Positions 44,613 through 54,879 of a stretch of DNA of 64,000 nt are shown one piece after another. Source of the DNA: Amanita rubescens (Eukaryota > Basidiomycota > Agaricomycetes > Agaricales > Amanitaceae). The number at the start of each line of letters is the position of its first letter. Position 1 is the stretch's first letter. The translations under genes and the position numbers were made by a program. The stretch lies in NCBI GenBank assembly GCA_015039365.1, contig WION01000088.1, positions 111,761 to 175,760 of the forward strand. The letters are read 5' to 3'. The notes beneath the pieces are model-generated. The model did not search any database, was not told where the DNA came from, and saw only the letters and a program-made list of their open reading frames with translations.

Positions 44613-45548
44613 TCAATCGTAAAATACTAGTGCACGAACTTCGATGGACTGCCGACGTGGCGCGTCCTCGGGAGTGGCAGGGTCCTGGAATGCGGTGTGC
44701 GGTGTGAATATGGCAACACTTCCATCCTGAACGGAATCGAAACTGCGCACTTGTCAGCTGACTGGCCTAATCACGCAGCCATAACGACTTACCACTTGAT
44801 GAGCACAACTTCGTTAGGGGTCATTCCACGAACGTATTTCCATTTGTGGTTCGGGCTGTGTTTTACAGAAAGGGTCTCGCCTTCGCGGTCGGGATAGACA
44901 AGCGCAACGGGGAACACGTCATTCTTGGGATCGACGCTCCTAAAGTCGCACAGCGCGAGTGGCAACTCCAAAGCAGGGGCTCCGATGGGTCTCCATACGT
45001 TGATTATCTGGAAGCGACGCTTCAAGAGCTCTGGCGCTTCGTCAGGAGGAAGGTGACGATGGACACGTGCAATGGAGGCAGCAAGAGTTTGATCAACGTG
45101 AGCCTGCATGACGGGCTGTCGCTTATCTGGGCTGTTGTCGATAATACCAGGTGCGTTACGGCGAATAGCTGGTTGGTTGGATTGAGAATACGATACGGCA
45201 AAAACGATCTCGCTACGTACTGTGATCAAAGAGGACGATTTTACTAGCACCTGTGACCTTCTTCAGGAGTTCTTCGGTATCTGGGTAATATTCTCTATTA
45301 ACTTCTTCGTCGTCAGAGAACTGCCCCTTGTATTTAGAAGGGATGGTGTAGAACTGGAAGCCAGCGGTGTCGAGACTGACGGTGTCTTCTTTGCCACGTA
45401 TGTTCTCCACTTGCATTTCATGACTTTGTCGACCATAGTTCTTGTCGCGTTGACCGGTAACGTCGCTTGCATTGATCGTCTGGTATGCGCGTGTGCCGTC
45501 GGTGGGAGGAACACCGTAGTAAACGGTTGTCGTTACAAGATCGGCCAT
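44613..45548 (-). CDS. CmcJ/AsaB-like hydroxylase/desaturase family protein
   Basis: The start is at 45548 (MADLVTTTVYYG). Exon 1 carries the family N-terminus with GFQFYTIPSK and VLFDH. A clean intron at about 45207-45155 joins to TIRRNAPG. The second exon gives HVDQTLAASIARVHRHLP, then FQIINVWRPIGAPALELPLA, CDFRSVDP and HKWKYVRGMTPNEVVLIK. A final exon after an intron at about 44793-44750 adds CFDSVQDGSVAIFTPHTAFQ and ends RALVFYD before the TGA at 44613. These are the diagnostic blocks of the fungal CmcJ/AsaB/GA4-desaturase-like family. Its members act in secondary metabolism as putative non-heme iron oxygenases; the biochemical role of most is not settled. All three exons join in frame, so the gene looks intact. 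It converges with P450 copy 2, 107 bp away. Confidence 0.85.
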
Positions 45549-45599
45549 TATGACGGTTGCTATGAGAGTAGAGTGTCCGTTGGGTTGCGAGAAGCGGGT

Positions 45600-46500
45600 A
45601 GTTCATCTGGATGATAATTGCTGCCTTTTATGAGTACCAAAATCCCGAAATTTAGAGGCTGACATATCGACTTGATGGGAGAATGATGACGTGAGAAAGT
45701 TGGGTGACGTGCTTGATGACTGACAAAGTTAAGAGTCATTCTGGTCCAATTACATACTATGTAGATATATTCGCAAAGGGAAAGGGGTATTGTCCGATAC
45801 GGACCTTCATAAGGGGACCATGATACCTTTGGATGGCCCGTGCCCGATGCCCGAACTTTTCCAAGCACGCAATTTCCGCGACATTGCGCGCATATTACAC
45901 AAACTTGAACTCTAGAACACCGCACAAAGTATGTTGAATCCTGGTCTTGGGCAGGACACTTTGCCCTTCGCGCGACGAGTTCAGGGCCCAATTTCATCTA
46001 TTCTTCTTTTGGGCTAGTGCATCCGCGCAATGTCCAAGGTTCGTCTACATAAGTATAAGGTATGATAGAATACGACTCGGACATCCTAATTTTATGGACG
46101 TCATTTAGTCAGCTCAGGGAGCTTAGTCCTTATCAAAGAATTTGAATGGTGCCAAACTTGCGCTTCTCGTCATCTCCTTTACATCTTCACGGCCTCCTAT
46201 GACAACAGGGAGTTGCCACCATCACTCCTTGCAAGTTGCGCTCGTACGCTCCCGACCGTCAATCTCCGTCGATATGGCTGGTTCCAGCTGGTTCCCGAGA
46301 CCGCCGTTCCACTGATTCGACTAATGAAGATTAATGAAATCCTTAGACGAGCATTTGGCTCACCTGCCCATACCAACGGCGGGTTGAATGAGGTCGAATG
46401 GCGGTCACATCTCCAAGTCACTGGGGACGGTGATCTTGGCGCCGTGGTTAGAATTTCGCTTATATTCTGTTGCACGTTTCTGATATATACGCGACGCGAT
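45600..46500. other. No gene recognised
   Basis: Short frames on both strands with no domain. A plus-strand frame at 46213-46512 (LRRYGWFQLVPETAVPLIRL) is protein-like but isolated. Confidence 0.35.
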
Positions 46501-46540
46501 AGAGCATCATGATCATGATGGAGGAGGATAGAGGTCTCTG

Positions 46541-46623
46541 CATAAATATCAGACGCCTGCCAGTGCTTTGTCCACTCCTCGCCATCAGAGCTTCTCCCCT
46601 AACGTGCTGGTCACTCGGGAATA
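46541..46623 (+). promoter_or_regulatory. Conserved promoter block of paralogue D
   Basis: CATAAATATC (46541-46550), AGAGCTTCTC (46587-46596, a degraded form of AGAGCTGCGCTCT) and GTGCTGGTCAC (46613-46623) occur in the same order as before A, B and C, ending about 70 bp before the ATG. Confidence 0.55.
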
Positions 46624-46691
46624 TCCTCACCTGCCTCCCTCACTGCCTCTCTTACTCTTCTCATCCAAAACACATTCCTGCCCATCAAGTC

Positions 46692-47670
46692 ATGGTCCAA
46701 TCTTTCGTGGCACTTTCTGCTGCATTCGTTCAACTCGCTTTATTAGCACAAGTTTCGACTGGTGTTCCTATACCGTGTGTTGTTCAGACCTTGCACGGAA
46801 TGACATCGTCGAATGTTAATGTACTGCTGCTAGGTCTACGGATATGCCGTCGGAATCGCAAGTTCTCTCAAAGCGCAAAGAACAGTGAGATAAATAATAT
46901 GTAGAAATCGCAATGGTTTATTTTCTAAACTGAAGGATCTACAAACGTACTCCAATTGATCAGGATAGTGCGGCCCTCATGAAATTGGCTGGTGGCGCTG
47001 CTGGCGGCGTCGTTGTTACTGGCCTAGGGATTGCCGCAGCAACCAGATGGGCTAACAGAAGAAGGAAATCGTAAGTAGTGATGGTATTGCATTATTTACA
47101 AGCATGATGCATATGATGCTGATATTATTCGATCAGGAGCGCCGCAGGGACGGTCGAGCCGCAGGGTACGGGTCAAGGGTGCGGACTAGCATTACTTACG
47201 GTTTAAGCGGCAGCTGACATTAGCATTAGTCCTACAACTCCGTCGGGACTGTACGGTATAATCTTTTTATGATTTGAACGGATGGTATTAACGTTCATTG
47301 CAAAGCGAGGCTGGCCACGGGCCTTCCCAGCCCGAAAGGTCAGTTTTTTATCACTTATACCGAATGATATCAGTAATAACCCATCCACCAGTCATGAGCT
47401 CCAACCAGGCCCTGCCCAGCATGGCAAAAGGTACGATATGCCACTTTTCAGAGTTTTTTATCACTTATACCGAATGATATCAGTAATAACCCATCCACCA
47501 GTCATGAGCTCCAACCAGGCCCTGCTCAGCATGGCAAAAGGTACGATATACCACTTTTCAGTGGTTCACATTAAATTCCCGTACGAAGGTCTGAGCTTCC
47601 CTACAACGTGGAGGTCGAAGAACGTGGTAACGTGAAGGCACGAGGGTATCACATTGACGAGCTAGATTAA
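46692..47670 (+). CDS. Micro-exon secreted/membrane protein, paralogue D
   Basis: Nine exons at 46692-46774, 46834-46884, 46936-47070, 47137-47178, 47224-47250, 47306-47338, 47392-47430, 47502-47540 and 47589-47670. Lengths are 83, 51, 135, 42, 27, 33, 39, 39 and 82 nt, giving about 176 residues, and all introns are phase 2. Exon 1 is the signal peptide (MVQSFVALSAAFVQLALLAQ). Exon 2 has ESQVLSKR. Exon 3 begins IYKRTPID and has a Gly/Val-rich transmembrane-like segment (GGAAGGVVVTGLGIAAA) followed by a basic WANRRRK stop-transfer-like end. Exons 7 and 8 encode the same 13 residues and lie in a 110-bp tandem duplication. The last exon reads SELPYNVEVEERGNV and ends KARGYHIDELD. Unlike A-C, no PPxY motif is seen. 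This is the only member on the plus strand. Confidence 0.8.
47342..47561 (+). repeat. 110-bp tandem duplication of an exon-intron unit
   Basis: 47342-47451 and 47452-47561 differ at only two positions (CCC/CTC within the exon; ATG/ATA just after it). Each unit holds the end of one intron, a 39-nt exon and the start of the next intron. The copy adds 13 residues without changing frame. The near identity marks it as very recent. Confidence 0.95.
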
Positions 47671-48419
47671 TTCTGTCATCGACGACAATGAATCCGAATG
47701 TATATCTGAATCCGGACTTTGCTGCCGCTGCCACTAAACAGGCCGAATCTGAGCTTCCCATTAAACGGTTAATTGTCTGGCAGGATATACTATCCTCTCC
47801 CAACCAACAGAGAGTGCATATCACAAATGCGCTACTGCTAAGGTGAGGGAGCAGTTGGGGGTACGGGATGCCAGCCCGAGCTCTTTTAGTGGTCGTTGAA
47901 CTCTAGGACGAGATATTAGCGGACGACTAGCCCAAAAGATAAGAAAAAGAGCCGAAAAACAAGCAAGCGAGAGTAGGCTGGAGGAATGAACTTTTGGTGT
48001 TTATAAGCCGACTATGCCGAAACACAGCTCGGGTTACTGCTAAATAACAACCTCGCGAGTCCGAGAAAGAGGGAAAAAGAAACACGGAACGAACTCAAGA
48101 GGCAGCAAATGAATATGGAAGGAGGTGGCAAGTGACTTCGCACGGAAGGAGGTAACAATTAAATGGGAGGTTAAAGTTGTGGGTAATGCAGGTGAGCCGG
48201 TAGTACACGTACGAACGGCTCAGGATGGGTTGCGGAGGACGGCTGTGAGTGACGCGTTGACGACGTACCACTGTGAGTGCTACTAGTGACGACGTTACTA
48301 CGTTCGGCTCTTGGGGTGACGTTGCGCGGCCGCACCCACGTTTCCTTACTATCACCGACTGCCCTGCACCTGTGCCTTTAAAGTCAAAAAACCTATAGTC
48401 ATGCAATTGCAACGTTCTC
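47671..48419. other. No gene recognised
   Basis: Purine-rich runs (47925-47985, 48060-48140) but no credible frame; the last ~100 bp should hold the promoter of the P450 starting at 48420. Confidence 0.4.
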
Positions 48420-50673
48420 ATGTCGCTGGAACTGCTCAATGGAGCCAATTTTAAGAGCCTTGCGCTCTCACTGTTCGTCATCTTCGTCGCGTCTCGCGTT
48501 TTCAAGTTTGTAAAAGATCTGAAGGTACCGTGGGACTCACTTCCGAGTCTGCAAATGGTTCAACAGGAACGTGTTGCTCATGACCGTGATTGGATGGTTA
48601 CCAGGCAGTGAACTATGTGCCCGGCCTACGTGTTCCATTTCATCCTCAACATATCTCTGGATTGCTGGCACCCACTGTATGGTGGAACCCAGGCATGGAG
48701 TTCATGTGGAAATGGCGCTTTCATTGTATGTCCTTAACCTATACCTTTTTTAACCCCGTCTGATTATGCATAGTATATAAGCAGTTTGGAACGGACACGA
48801 TCTCGCTCGTTTCTTTCTTAGCGGGCTTGCCTTCTATCCACACGTCCAACGTAGATGTAATCCGTCAAGCTATTGTGCCTGGTCCCAGGTCGAGTTTCGG
48901 GAAGCCCGAATACGCAAGTGGACCTTTCGCGTGGGTTGACTGTGCAGAAAGAGAAACCTTGTGACCTCATTACTCTTCTCAGGCGCTGGGGAACAAATGT
49001 ATTTTCTGCGGATGGCGATGAGTGGAGGAAGCACAGACGCATCGTGGGGCCAGCGTTCAATACAAAACTGTGAGTTTTACTATTCACGACAATCCCTTTT
49101 AATTTCACGCGTTTGTTGATCTAGATACGAGAACGTGTGGGCTCAAAGTATTGCCATCTACCGTGAAATGGTTGCCGCGGAAGGGTGGACCGATCTGAAA
49201 GTTGTGGATGTCGCAATTGTCCAACGGTTAACGTACAACGTGGCACTACTCGTTATCATGAGGTGCGGCTTTGGACTCAACTGCGACTGGTCAGTGCCGT
49301 CCCAGGCAGCCGATGATTCAATGTCTATTCATGAATCCATTCGCGTCGTGACTGCCCACCACCTCATCGTAAACTTCGCCCCGTGGTTAATGACCATACC
49401 ATTGGCTAAGTAAGTCGCGCTAAACTTTCGTTTACGGAATATCAATTAATGGATGTAAGGTTTCGGAGGATCCGTGCGGCAAAAGAGAGGTTAATGTCGT
49501 TTTTCCTCGATCAGGTTGCGCAACGTAAAGCAGAGATGGGTGGACGCGTTGAAAGCACGCGTAAAAGCAGAGCAAGCGATGTTTTCACGATGCTTGTGGA
49601 AGCTAATGAAAGCGAGAATGAGAAGTCGAAACTGACCATTCAAGAACTAGGTACGTCGTTATAAAGGGTTGGGAACGCGTGTTTTATCTGTTATGATCCC
49701 ACCACAGACCGGAAACATGTATATTATGCTTTTCGCGGGGCATGGTAATTCGCTATTTGTCAGGGAAATGGATCATTTTCTTGAATATTGATGCAGAAAC
49801 GACTGCAAAGACTTTTGCGGCAGCACTTGCATATCTCGCCATACATCAAGACGTGCAGCAGGAGGCTTATGAGCAAATTATTTCCATTGCTGGGGAAACT
49901 GCCGATCCGGTATGAATAGTGCGCAATGCATATCTCCATTCTGTTAATGCTTGTTATAGAGATTTGAAGATTACGATAAACTGAACAAGGTGCTTGCCAT
50001 ATTTCTGGAGGCATTACGCTTATACCGTAAGCTTAATACGTTCTACTTGCTATCCGCTCTATGATCCTGAAATGGTGTAGCTCCGGCCTACATGATGATG
50101 CGCCAAGCATATGAGGATACCGTGGTGACGGTCCCAAAGCCGTTCGGACAAGAAGGTGCTACTGTCATGCCGATAGCGAAAGGAACCTGGGTATGGAAAA
50201 ACGCGGCGTGTCGAATATAAACTAATAATTTCGTTATAGATAATCTGCGATCTCATTGGTGCTCGTATGTCGCCCGGGGGTATCTATCCACGCAGAGTTA
50301 TGACCATAACCCAATACAGAGTATAATCCTCGCTACTTTGACGAGCCTGAGAAGTTCAAGCCATCCCGTTGGAGCAAAGTCAGCAGTGATTCGGACGCTT
50401 TTTCAGCCTTTAGCATCGGTGAGATTATGACTCCACCATTGTGTTTTATATCTGATCCCTATTTATCCGTCAGGCCAACGGGCGTGCGTAGGCCGAAAGT
50501 TTGCCACCGTGGAAGGCGTATCGTTCTTGAGTGTCCTGTTACGCGACTGGAGAATCGAACCGATGCTCTCCGATGGGGAACCGATCCAATCATGGATGGA
50601 CTGGGTTTTCAAGGGGCATGTAAGTCTTACGCTTGGTATAAGCGATGTCCCGGTGAAGTTATCCAGGCGATAG
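48420..50673 (+). CDS. Cytochrome P450, copy 3, apparently intact
   Basis: The start at 48420 (MSLELLNGANFKSLALSLFV) gives the membrane anchor. Exons continue with YVPGLRVPF, WWNPGMEFMW, NVFSADGDEWRKHRRIVGPA and CDWSVPSQAADDSMSIHESI. This last joins in frame where copies 1 and 2 differ. They go on with VFTMLVEANESENE, the I-helix AGHETTA split by an intron near 49744, LEALRLY (Glu-x-x-Arg), EDTVVTVPKPFGQEGATVMP, a DEPEKFKPSRW segment and the heme loop FSIG-QRACVGRKFA split near 50419. The end is GISDVPVKLSRR. All motif-bearing exons join without forced shifts using 45-65 nt introns. Same family as copies 1 and 2 but more diverged (about half the residues by eye). Likely an ER-bound monooxygenase; substrate unknown. 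Confidence 0.8.
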
Positions 50674-50875
50674 GCAGGGGAGCTCTTCGCTTGCGTGGTT
50701 CAAGGGGTATGGCATTTTGAGTGCTCTGTTGTATATGTTTCCATGTCTTGCATGTCTAAAGTGATGCTTTGATGCTTCGATCTATGCTTGATCGGAAGCA
50801 CCAGGTGTTTGTTCGTCCTGGCACCTCGGTTACGCTATTACCTGTGTTGATTGGAAAATATATGTGTTTCTGAAA

Positions 50876-50980
50876 GGCGAGATGGCCGAGCGGTCTAAGG
50901 CGCCAGATTAAGGACCAGGACATTCAATGTCCACTGAACTCTGGTCCGAAAGGGCGTGGGTTCGAATCCCACTCTCGTCA
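50876..50980 (+). tRNA. tRNA-Leu (anticodon AAG) with intron
   Basis: The acceptor stem GGCGAGA (50876-50882) pairs with TCTCGTC (50973-50979), with one G-U pair and discriminator A. The D arm is TGGCCGAGCGGTCTAAGGC. The anticodon stem CCAGA/TCTGG encloses the 7-nt loop TTAAGGC once a 25-nt intron (50914-50938) is removed, one base 3' of the anticodon AAG (50910-50912), as is standard. There is a short variable arm typical of class II Leu tRNAs, and T arm GTGGGTTCGAATCCCAC. A T run at 50984-50988 is a likely Pol III stop. Confidence 0.93.
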
Positions 50981-51204
50981 GACTTTTTCTGTTGTAATGC
51001 CATTCTCATCCCCGTTTTTGAAACGAGTTGCCCCCGGATTTGCTTTTGGCAGCTCGCTGTGCTTCATATTTTGATACTGTCTGCCAGTGTGTAGCACATA
51101 GCCGGATCCTGCAAAGATGTACTCTACGCATCCAAATTCTGATCAAACTTCAGAGCCAATGTGGATACATATGTTCAACAGATAATAGACATGAGCTTCA
51201 GGGG

Positions 51205-51312
51205 ACCAGGACTCAGTACTTGATTTTGTGGGTGGTGAGGATGTTCTTCAAAATCCTGTTTATGAAGAGAAAGTTAGCACAGTGGGAGCTTAGTGGACTA
51301 GGGCGAGCTTGA
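51205..51312 (+). pseudogene. C-terminal fragment of a FAD monooxygenase
   Basis: The plus-strand reading TQYLILWVVRMFFKILFMKR then WELSGLGRA and a stop matches the C-terminal ~35 residues of the monooxygenases ending at 58229, 61861 and 63885. Nothing else of the gene is recognisable upstream. It abuts the CpG-poor block that holds the NB-ARC/TPR gene. Confidence 0.8.
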
Positions 51313-51749
51313 GTCTAGGGAATGTCCGGGGGTATACCCCTGTCATTCCATACTAGCCCTATTGGTGGCACGGGCAATGAAGTCAAAACAGGAGATCCAC
51401 TTTCTGCAGAATAAGTTGATGATCAGCATTCACATCTTGCAGGACCATTAAAAATGTCTTGGTGGATGATGGTTAGCTCACAGCCTTCCATCAATGGTGT
51501 TCCTGGATTCTCAGATGATGTCATTAGGAGAGTGGGTGTGACATAGATTTGATTGGACAACAACCAAAGCTTAAAGGGCCATGTGAGGCCCATATCAAAA
51601 GTTCAGCCCTGATGCCTCTGTCCTCTAACTGGGCAACAAGTACCATACTTTTCAATACTACTTATGTACATACTTACTCTATCATAGTCAACTATAATGT
51701 ACACTGCATTTCATACAATTCTCTACATGAATAGTTGAGCTTGGCTATC

Positions 51750-54594
51750 AAAGCCTGACTGCCCATGGTGATACAATCAATCAATGTGAATGAGCATCAT
51801 TCCTTGGACCTGTATCTATCCTGTTAACTTCAGTGGACTCCATAATGTCCCTGAAGAAAATTGTGGTTGGATGCTGGGATCCCATCCTAACCTCCATTAA
51901 GAGGACAGCTTGTGAAAGCAAATCATTACCCTCATTCAACCTTCCCTGCTTCCTGATATGTAAGTGCTAGATTGGCCATGCTGGTAAGAGTGGATGGGTG
52001 CTCTGAACCAAGCTTTTCTTTCCTTGCCTTCACAACTTCTACAAAAAGCTTCTCTGCCTCATCCCACCTCTCCTGGTTCCTGTATGTGGATGCTAGATTG
52101 GCCATGCTGGTAAGAGTGTCTGGGTGCTGTGATCCAAGCTTTTCTTTGCTTGCCTCCATGACTTCTACCTCCAGCTTCTCTGCCTCATCCCACCTCCCCT
52201 TGCTTCCTGTATGTGGATGCTAGATTAGCCATGCTGGTAAGAGTGTCTGGGTGCTGTGATCCAAGCTTTCTTTGCTTGCCTCCATGACTTCTACATCCAG
52301 CTTCTCTGCCTCATCCCACCTCCCTTGGTTCCCTGTATGTGGATGCTAGATTAGCCATGCTGGTAAGAGTGTCTGGGTGCTCTGAACCAAGCTTTTCTTT
52401 CCTTGCCTCCATGACTTCTACATCCAGCTTCTCTGCCTCATTCCACCTCCCCTGGTTCCATGTATGTGGATGCTAGATTAGCCATGCTGGTAAGAGTGTA
52501 TGGGTGCTGTGATCCAAGCTTTTCTTTCCTTGCCTCCATGACTTCTACCTCAAGCTTCTCTGCCTCATCCCACCTCCCCTGGTTCCTGTATGTGGATGCT
52601 AGATTAGCCATGCTGGTAAGAGTGTCTGGGTGCTCTGAACCAAGCTTTTCTTTGCTTGCCTCCATGACTTCTACCTCCAGCTTCTCTGCCTCATCCCACC
52701 TCCCCTGGTTCCTGTATGTGCATGCTAGATTAGCCATGCTGGTAAGAGTGTCTGGGTGCTGTGATCCAAGCTTTTCTTTGCTTGTCTCCATGACTTCTAC
52801 CTCCAGCTTCTCTGCCTCATCCCACCTCCCCTGGATCCTGTATATGTATGCTAGATGAGCAATGCTGCCAAGAGTGCCTGGGTGATGTGATCCAAGCTTT
52901 TCTTTCATTGCCTCCATCACTTCTACTAAAAGCTTCTCTGCCTCATCCCACCTCCCCTGGTAATTGTATGTGCATGCTATATTAGCCATGCTAGTGAGGG
53001 TGTGTGGGTGCTGTGATCCAAGCTTTTCTTTCCTTGCCTCCATCACTTCTATCTCCAGCTTCTCTGCCTCATCCCACCTCCCCTGGCTTATGTATATGAT
53101 TGCTAGATCGGCCATGCTATTCAGAACAAATGGATGTTTTGGTGCAAGATTTGCTTTCCTTCTTTCCAGAGTCCACATAATTAGTTTTTCCTCTTCATTC
53201 CAACTCCCAATATGATGGAATACAAGTGAAAAACGACCACATTCATCATCATAGTAGATGTTATTTAGATTTAGCTGTGCTGCCTGATTTTTTATTGTTC
53301 TTATGTGTGGTGCAAGTAACCCACAATATTCATAATTGTCAATTGTATAGTCCACATCTACTGAACAAGCTAGAAATGCCTTTACCATCAGGAGCTGTTC
53401 AGCAATTTCCATCTTTGGAGCTCTATTCCTACTCCAAGAATGCACTAAAGGGTGTACTGAATACAGTTTCCCACTGCTCTTAATGAGGGAAAATGACAGC
53501 AGCACTTGAATTCCTAATTGAAATTGCATTTTATTCCATCCCCCATTCTCATCCAGGAACAAGACCTTAGGATTTAGCATTGTTATTGAAAGTGGGAGAC
53601 CAGTTTCCTTTTCTTCATCAATGTTCCTCTTCTTGTAGTTCTCTGCAGCATTTTTGAACAACTCTTCAGGTATATTCTCATGATGTAAAAATGCAATTAT
53701 CTGATATAGAGTGATAGCACTCTCAGCTGCTATAGCTTCAGGATCTCTTTTTTGTGCAGCTTTGGTTTCAATTTCTTTCATTGAGATTTCCCAAGTTCCA
53801 TAGGTGCAAGATCCATAATCAGATGCTCCTTTGAATAAAGGATTAGACATTAATTCATCATGATTCTTGGCATATAATTCCAGATAATCATCAAGGGGGC
53901 ATTTACAAGTTAGCATATATGCACCAGCTTGGTCAATTGCAAGGGGGATCCCTCCCAGCTTTGAAATAAGTTGTTTAGCCATGGATTGTGTATTCTCTGA
54001 TTCATAATTTAGCCTGGCTGATTTTGATAGTAGAGATAATGCCTCTTCTTCTCCCATTTCAATAACCTCCACTGAATTCTCTGTGATTCTCATCAGTTCC
54101 AAATTCCTGCTTGTTATCAAGATATTTCCTTCATTCCCAGGAGGGAGGAACCTTTCAACCACATGGCATCCACTATCTGCATTATCATATATCATCAACC
54201 AATTGGATGTCTTGGAAATCCATTTGAGTACAGATGAAGCTGAAGAGGCAGCTTCAGCAGTGCCACTATTTGCCTGAGCAATCTGCTTGAGTCTGAGATC
54301 AATCATACTCTCTGAAGAAGCATCAATCCAAAATATGTCAGAAAATCTATGTAGGATACTCAATCATCTTATGTAGCAATGTAAAGTGTCTAGTAGCACT
54401 CACAGTGTTTCATGTTCTTCAATGAATTTGAGGCAAATTTGGGTCTTGCCAATACCTCCCATGCCATGCAAAAGAAATGACTTCCTTTGCCTTGCAGTAC
54501 TTGAGCCAAAATAATCCTTTAGCCTCTCTAAGTATATACCATGACCTGTAAACATAGTACTAGAATGCCTCAGAGGAGGCAAGGGTGGCAGCAT
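51750..54594 (-). CDS. Fungal NLR-like protein: NB-ARC plus kinesin-light-chain-type TPRs; 3' part frameshifted
   Basis: Exon 1 (54594 to about 54408) has the P-loop HGMGGIGKTQICLKFIEEHE about 45 residues from the start. An intron (about 54407-54355) joins to FSDIFWIDAS in frame. The main exon then shows Walker B WLMIYDNAD, ILITSRN (sensor), GGIPLAIDQAG (GLPL) and HPLVHSW (MHD-like), and then 42-residue TPRs with RWDEAEKL and LTSMANLA. This is the NB-ARC-TPR plan of fungal STAND proteins that oligomerise after ligand sensing and act in self/non-self or immune-like signalling. The usual N-terminal effector domain is absent. From about 52455 leftwards single-base indels at successive repeats (near 52456, 52332, 52268, 52200, 51960) break the frame. 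After the last one a C-terminal tail (NEGNDLLSQAVLLMEVRMGS) is readable to about 51790. Confidence 0.75.
51932..53150 (-). repeat. 126-bp TPR-encoding tandem repeats, about 9-10 units
   Basis: Near-identical 126-bp units encode the 42-residue TPR. The word CTTCTCTGCCTCATCCCACC on the plus strand recurs at about 126-bp spacing from 52045 to 53090. Units differ by a few substitutions only. The four leftmost units also carry single-base indels. Homogeneity implies recent unit duplication or gene conversion, as is usual for high-identity repeats in fungal NLRs. Confidence 0.9.
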
Positions 54595-54879
54595 ATTAGG
54601 AGAAACAACTGGGTGATTGATTGATTGCTAAGAGTCACCAAGATCATTGACATCATCACACTAGCCCAAAGTTACATACATAGTAATTCCCATGGACCTC
54701 AATGAAGTGGCTACCTGTGACAGAAACTCCAGTGGAGCTGGCCGAAACCGGAAAAGTGTGTTGATTGTCCATTACCATGTGTCTGTAGACTGTGGGAGCG
54801 TGGTTGTGAAAGCAATTGTAACGCACGTCACACCTGGCGGTGCAGGAAACAAAAACCCACGGCCGGCCTCACTCTCCAC

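Noticed and set aside
45560..45997. Minus-strand ORF of 145 residues upstream of the CmcJ-like gene
   Set aside because: Not in frame with the gene, no domain, and composition unlike coding sequence.
51972..53215. Plus-strand ORFs with repeats of VRVSGCCDPSFSLLASMTST type
   Set aside because: They are the antisense of the TPR repeats; the minus-strand product has clear NB-ARC and TPR motifs.
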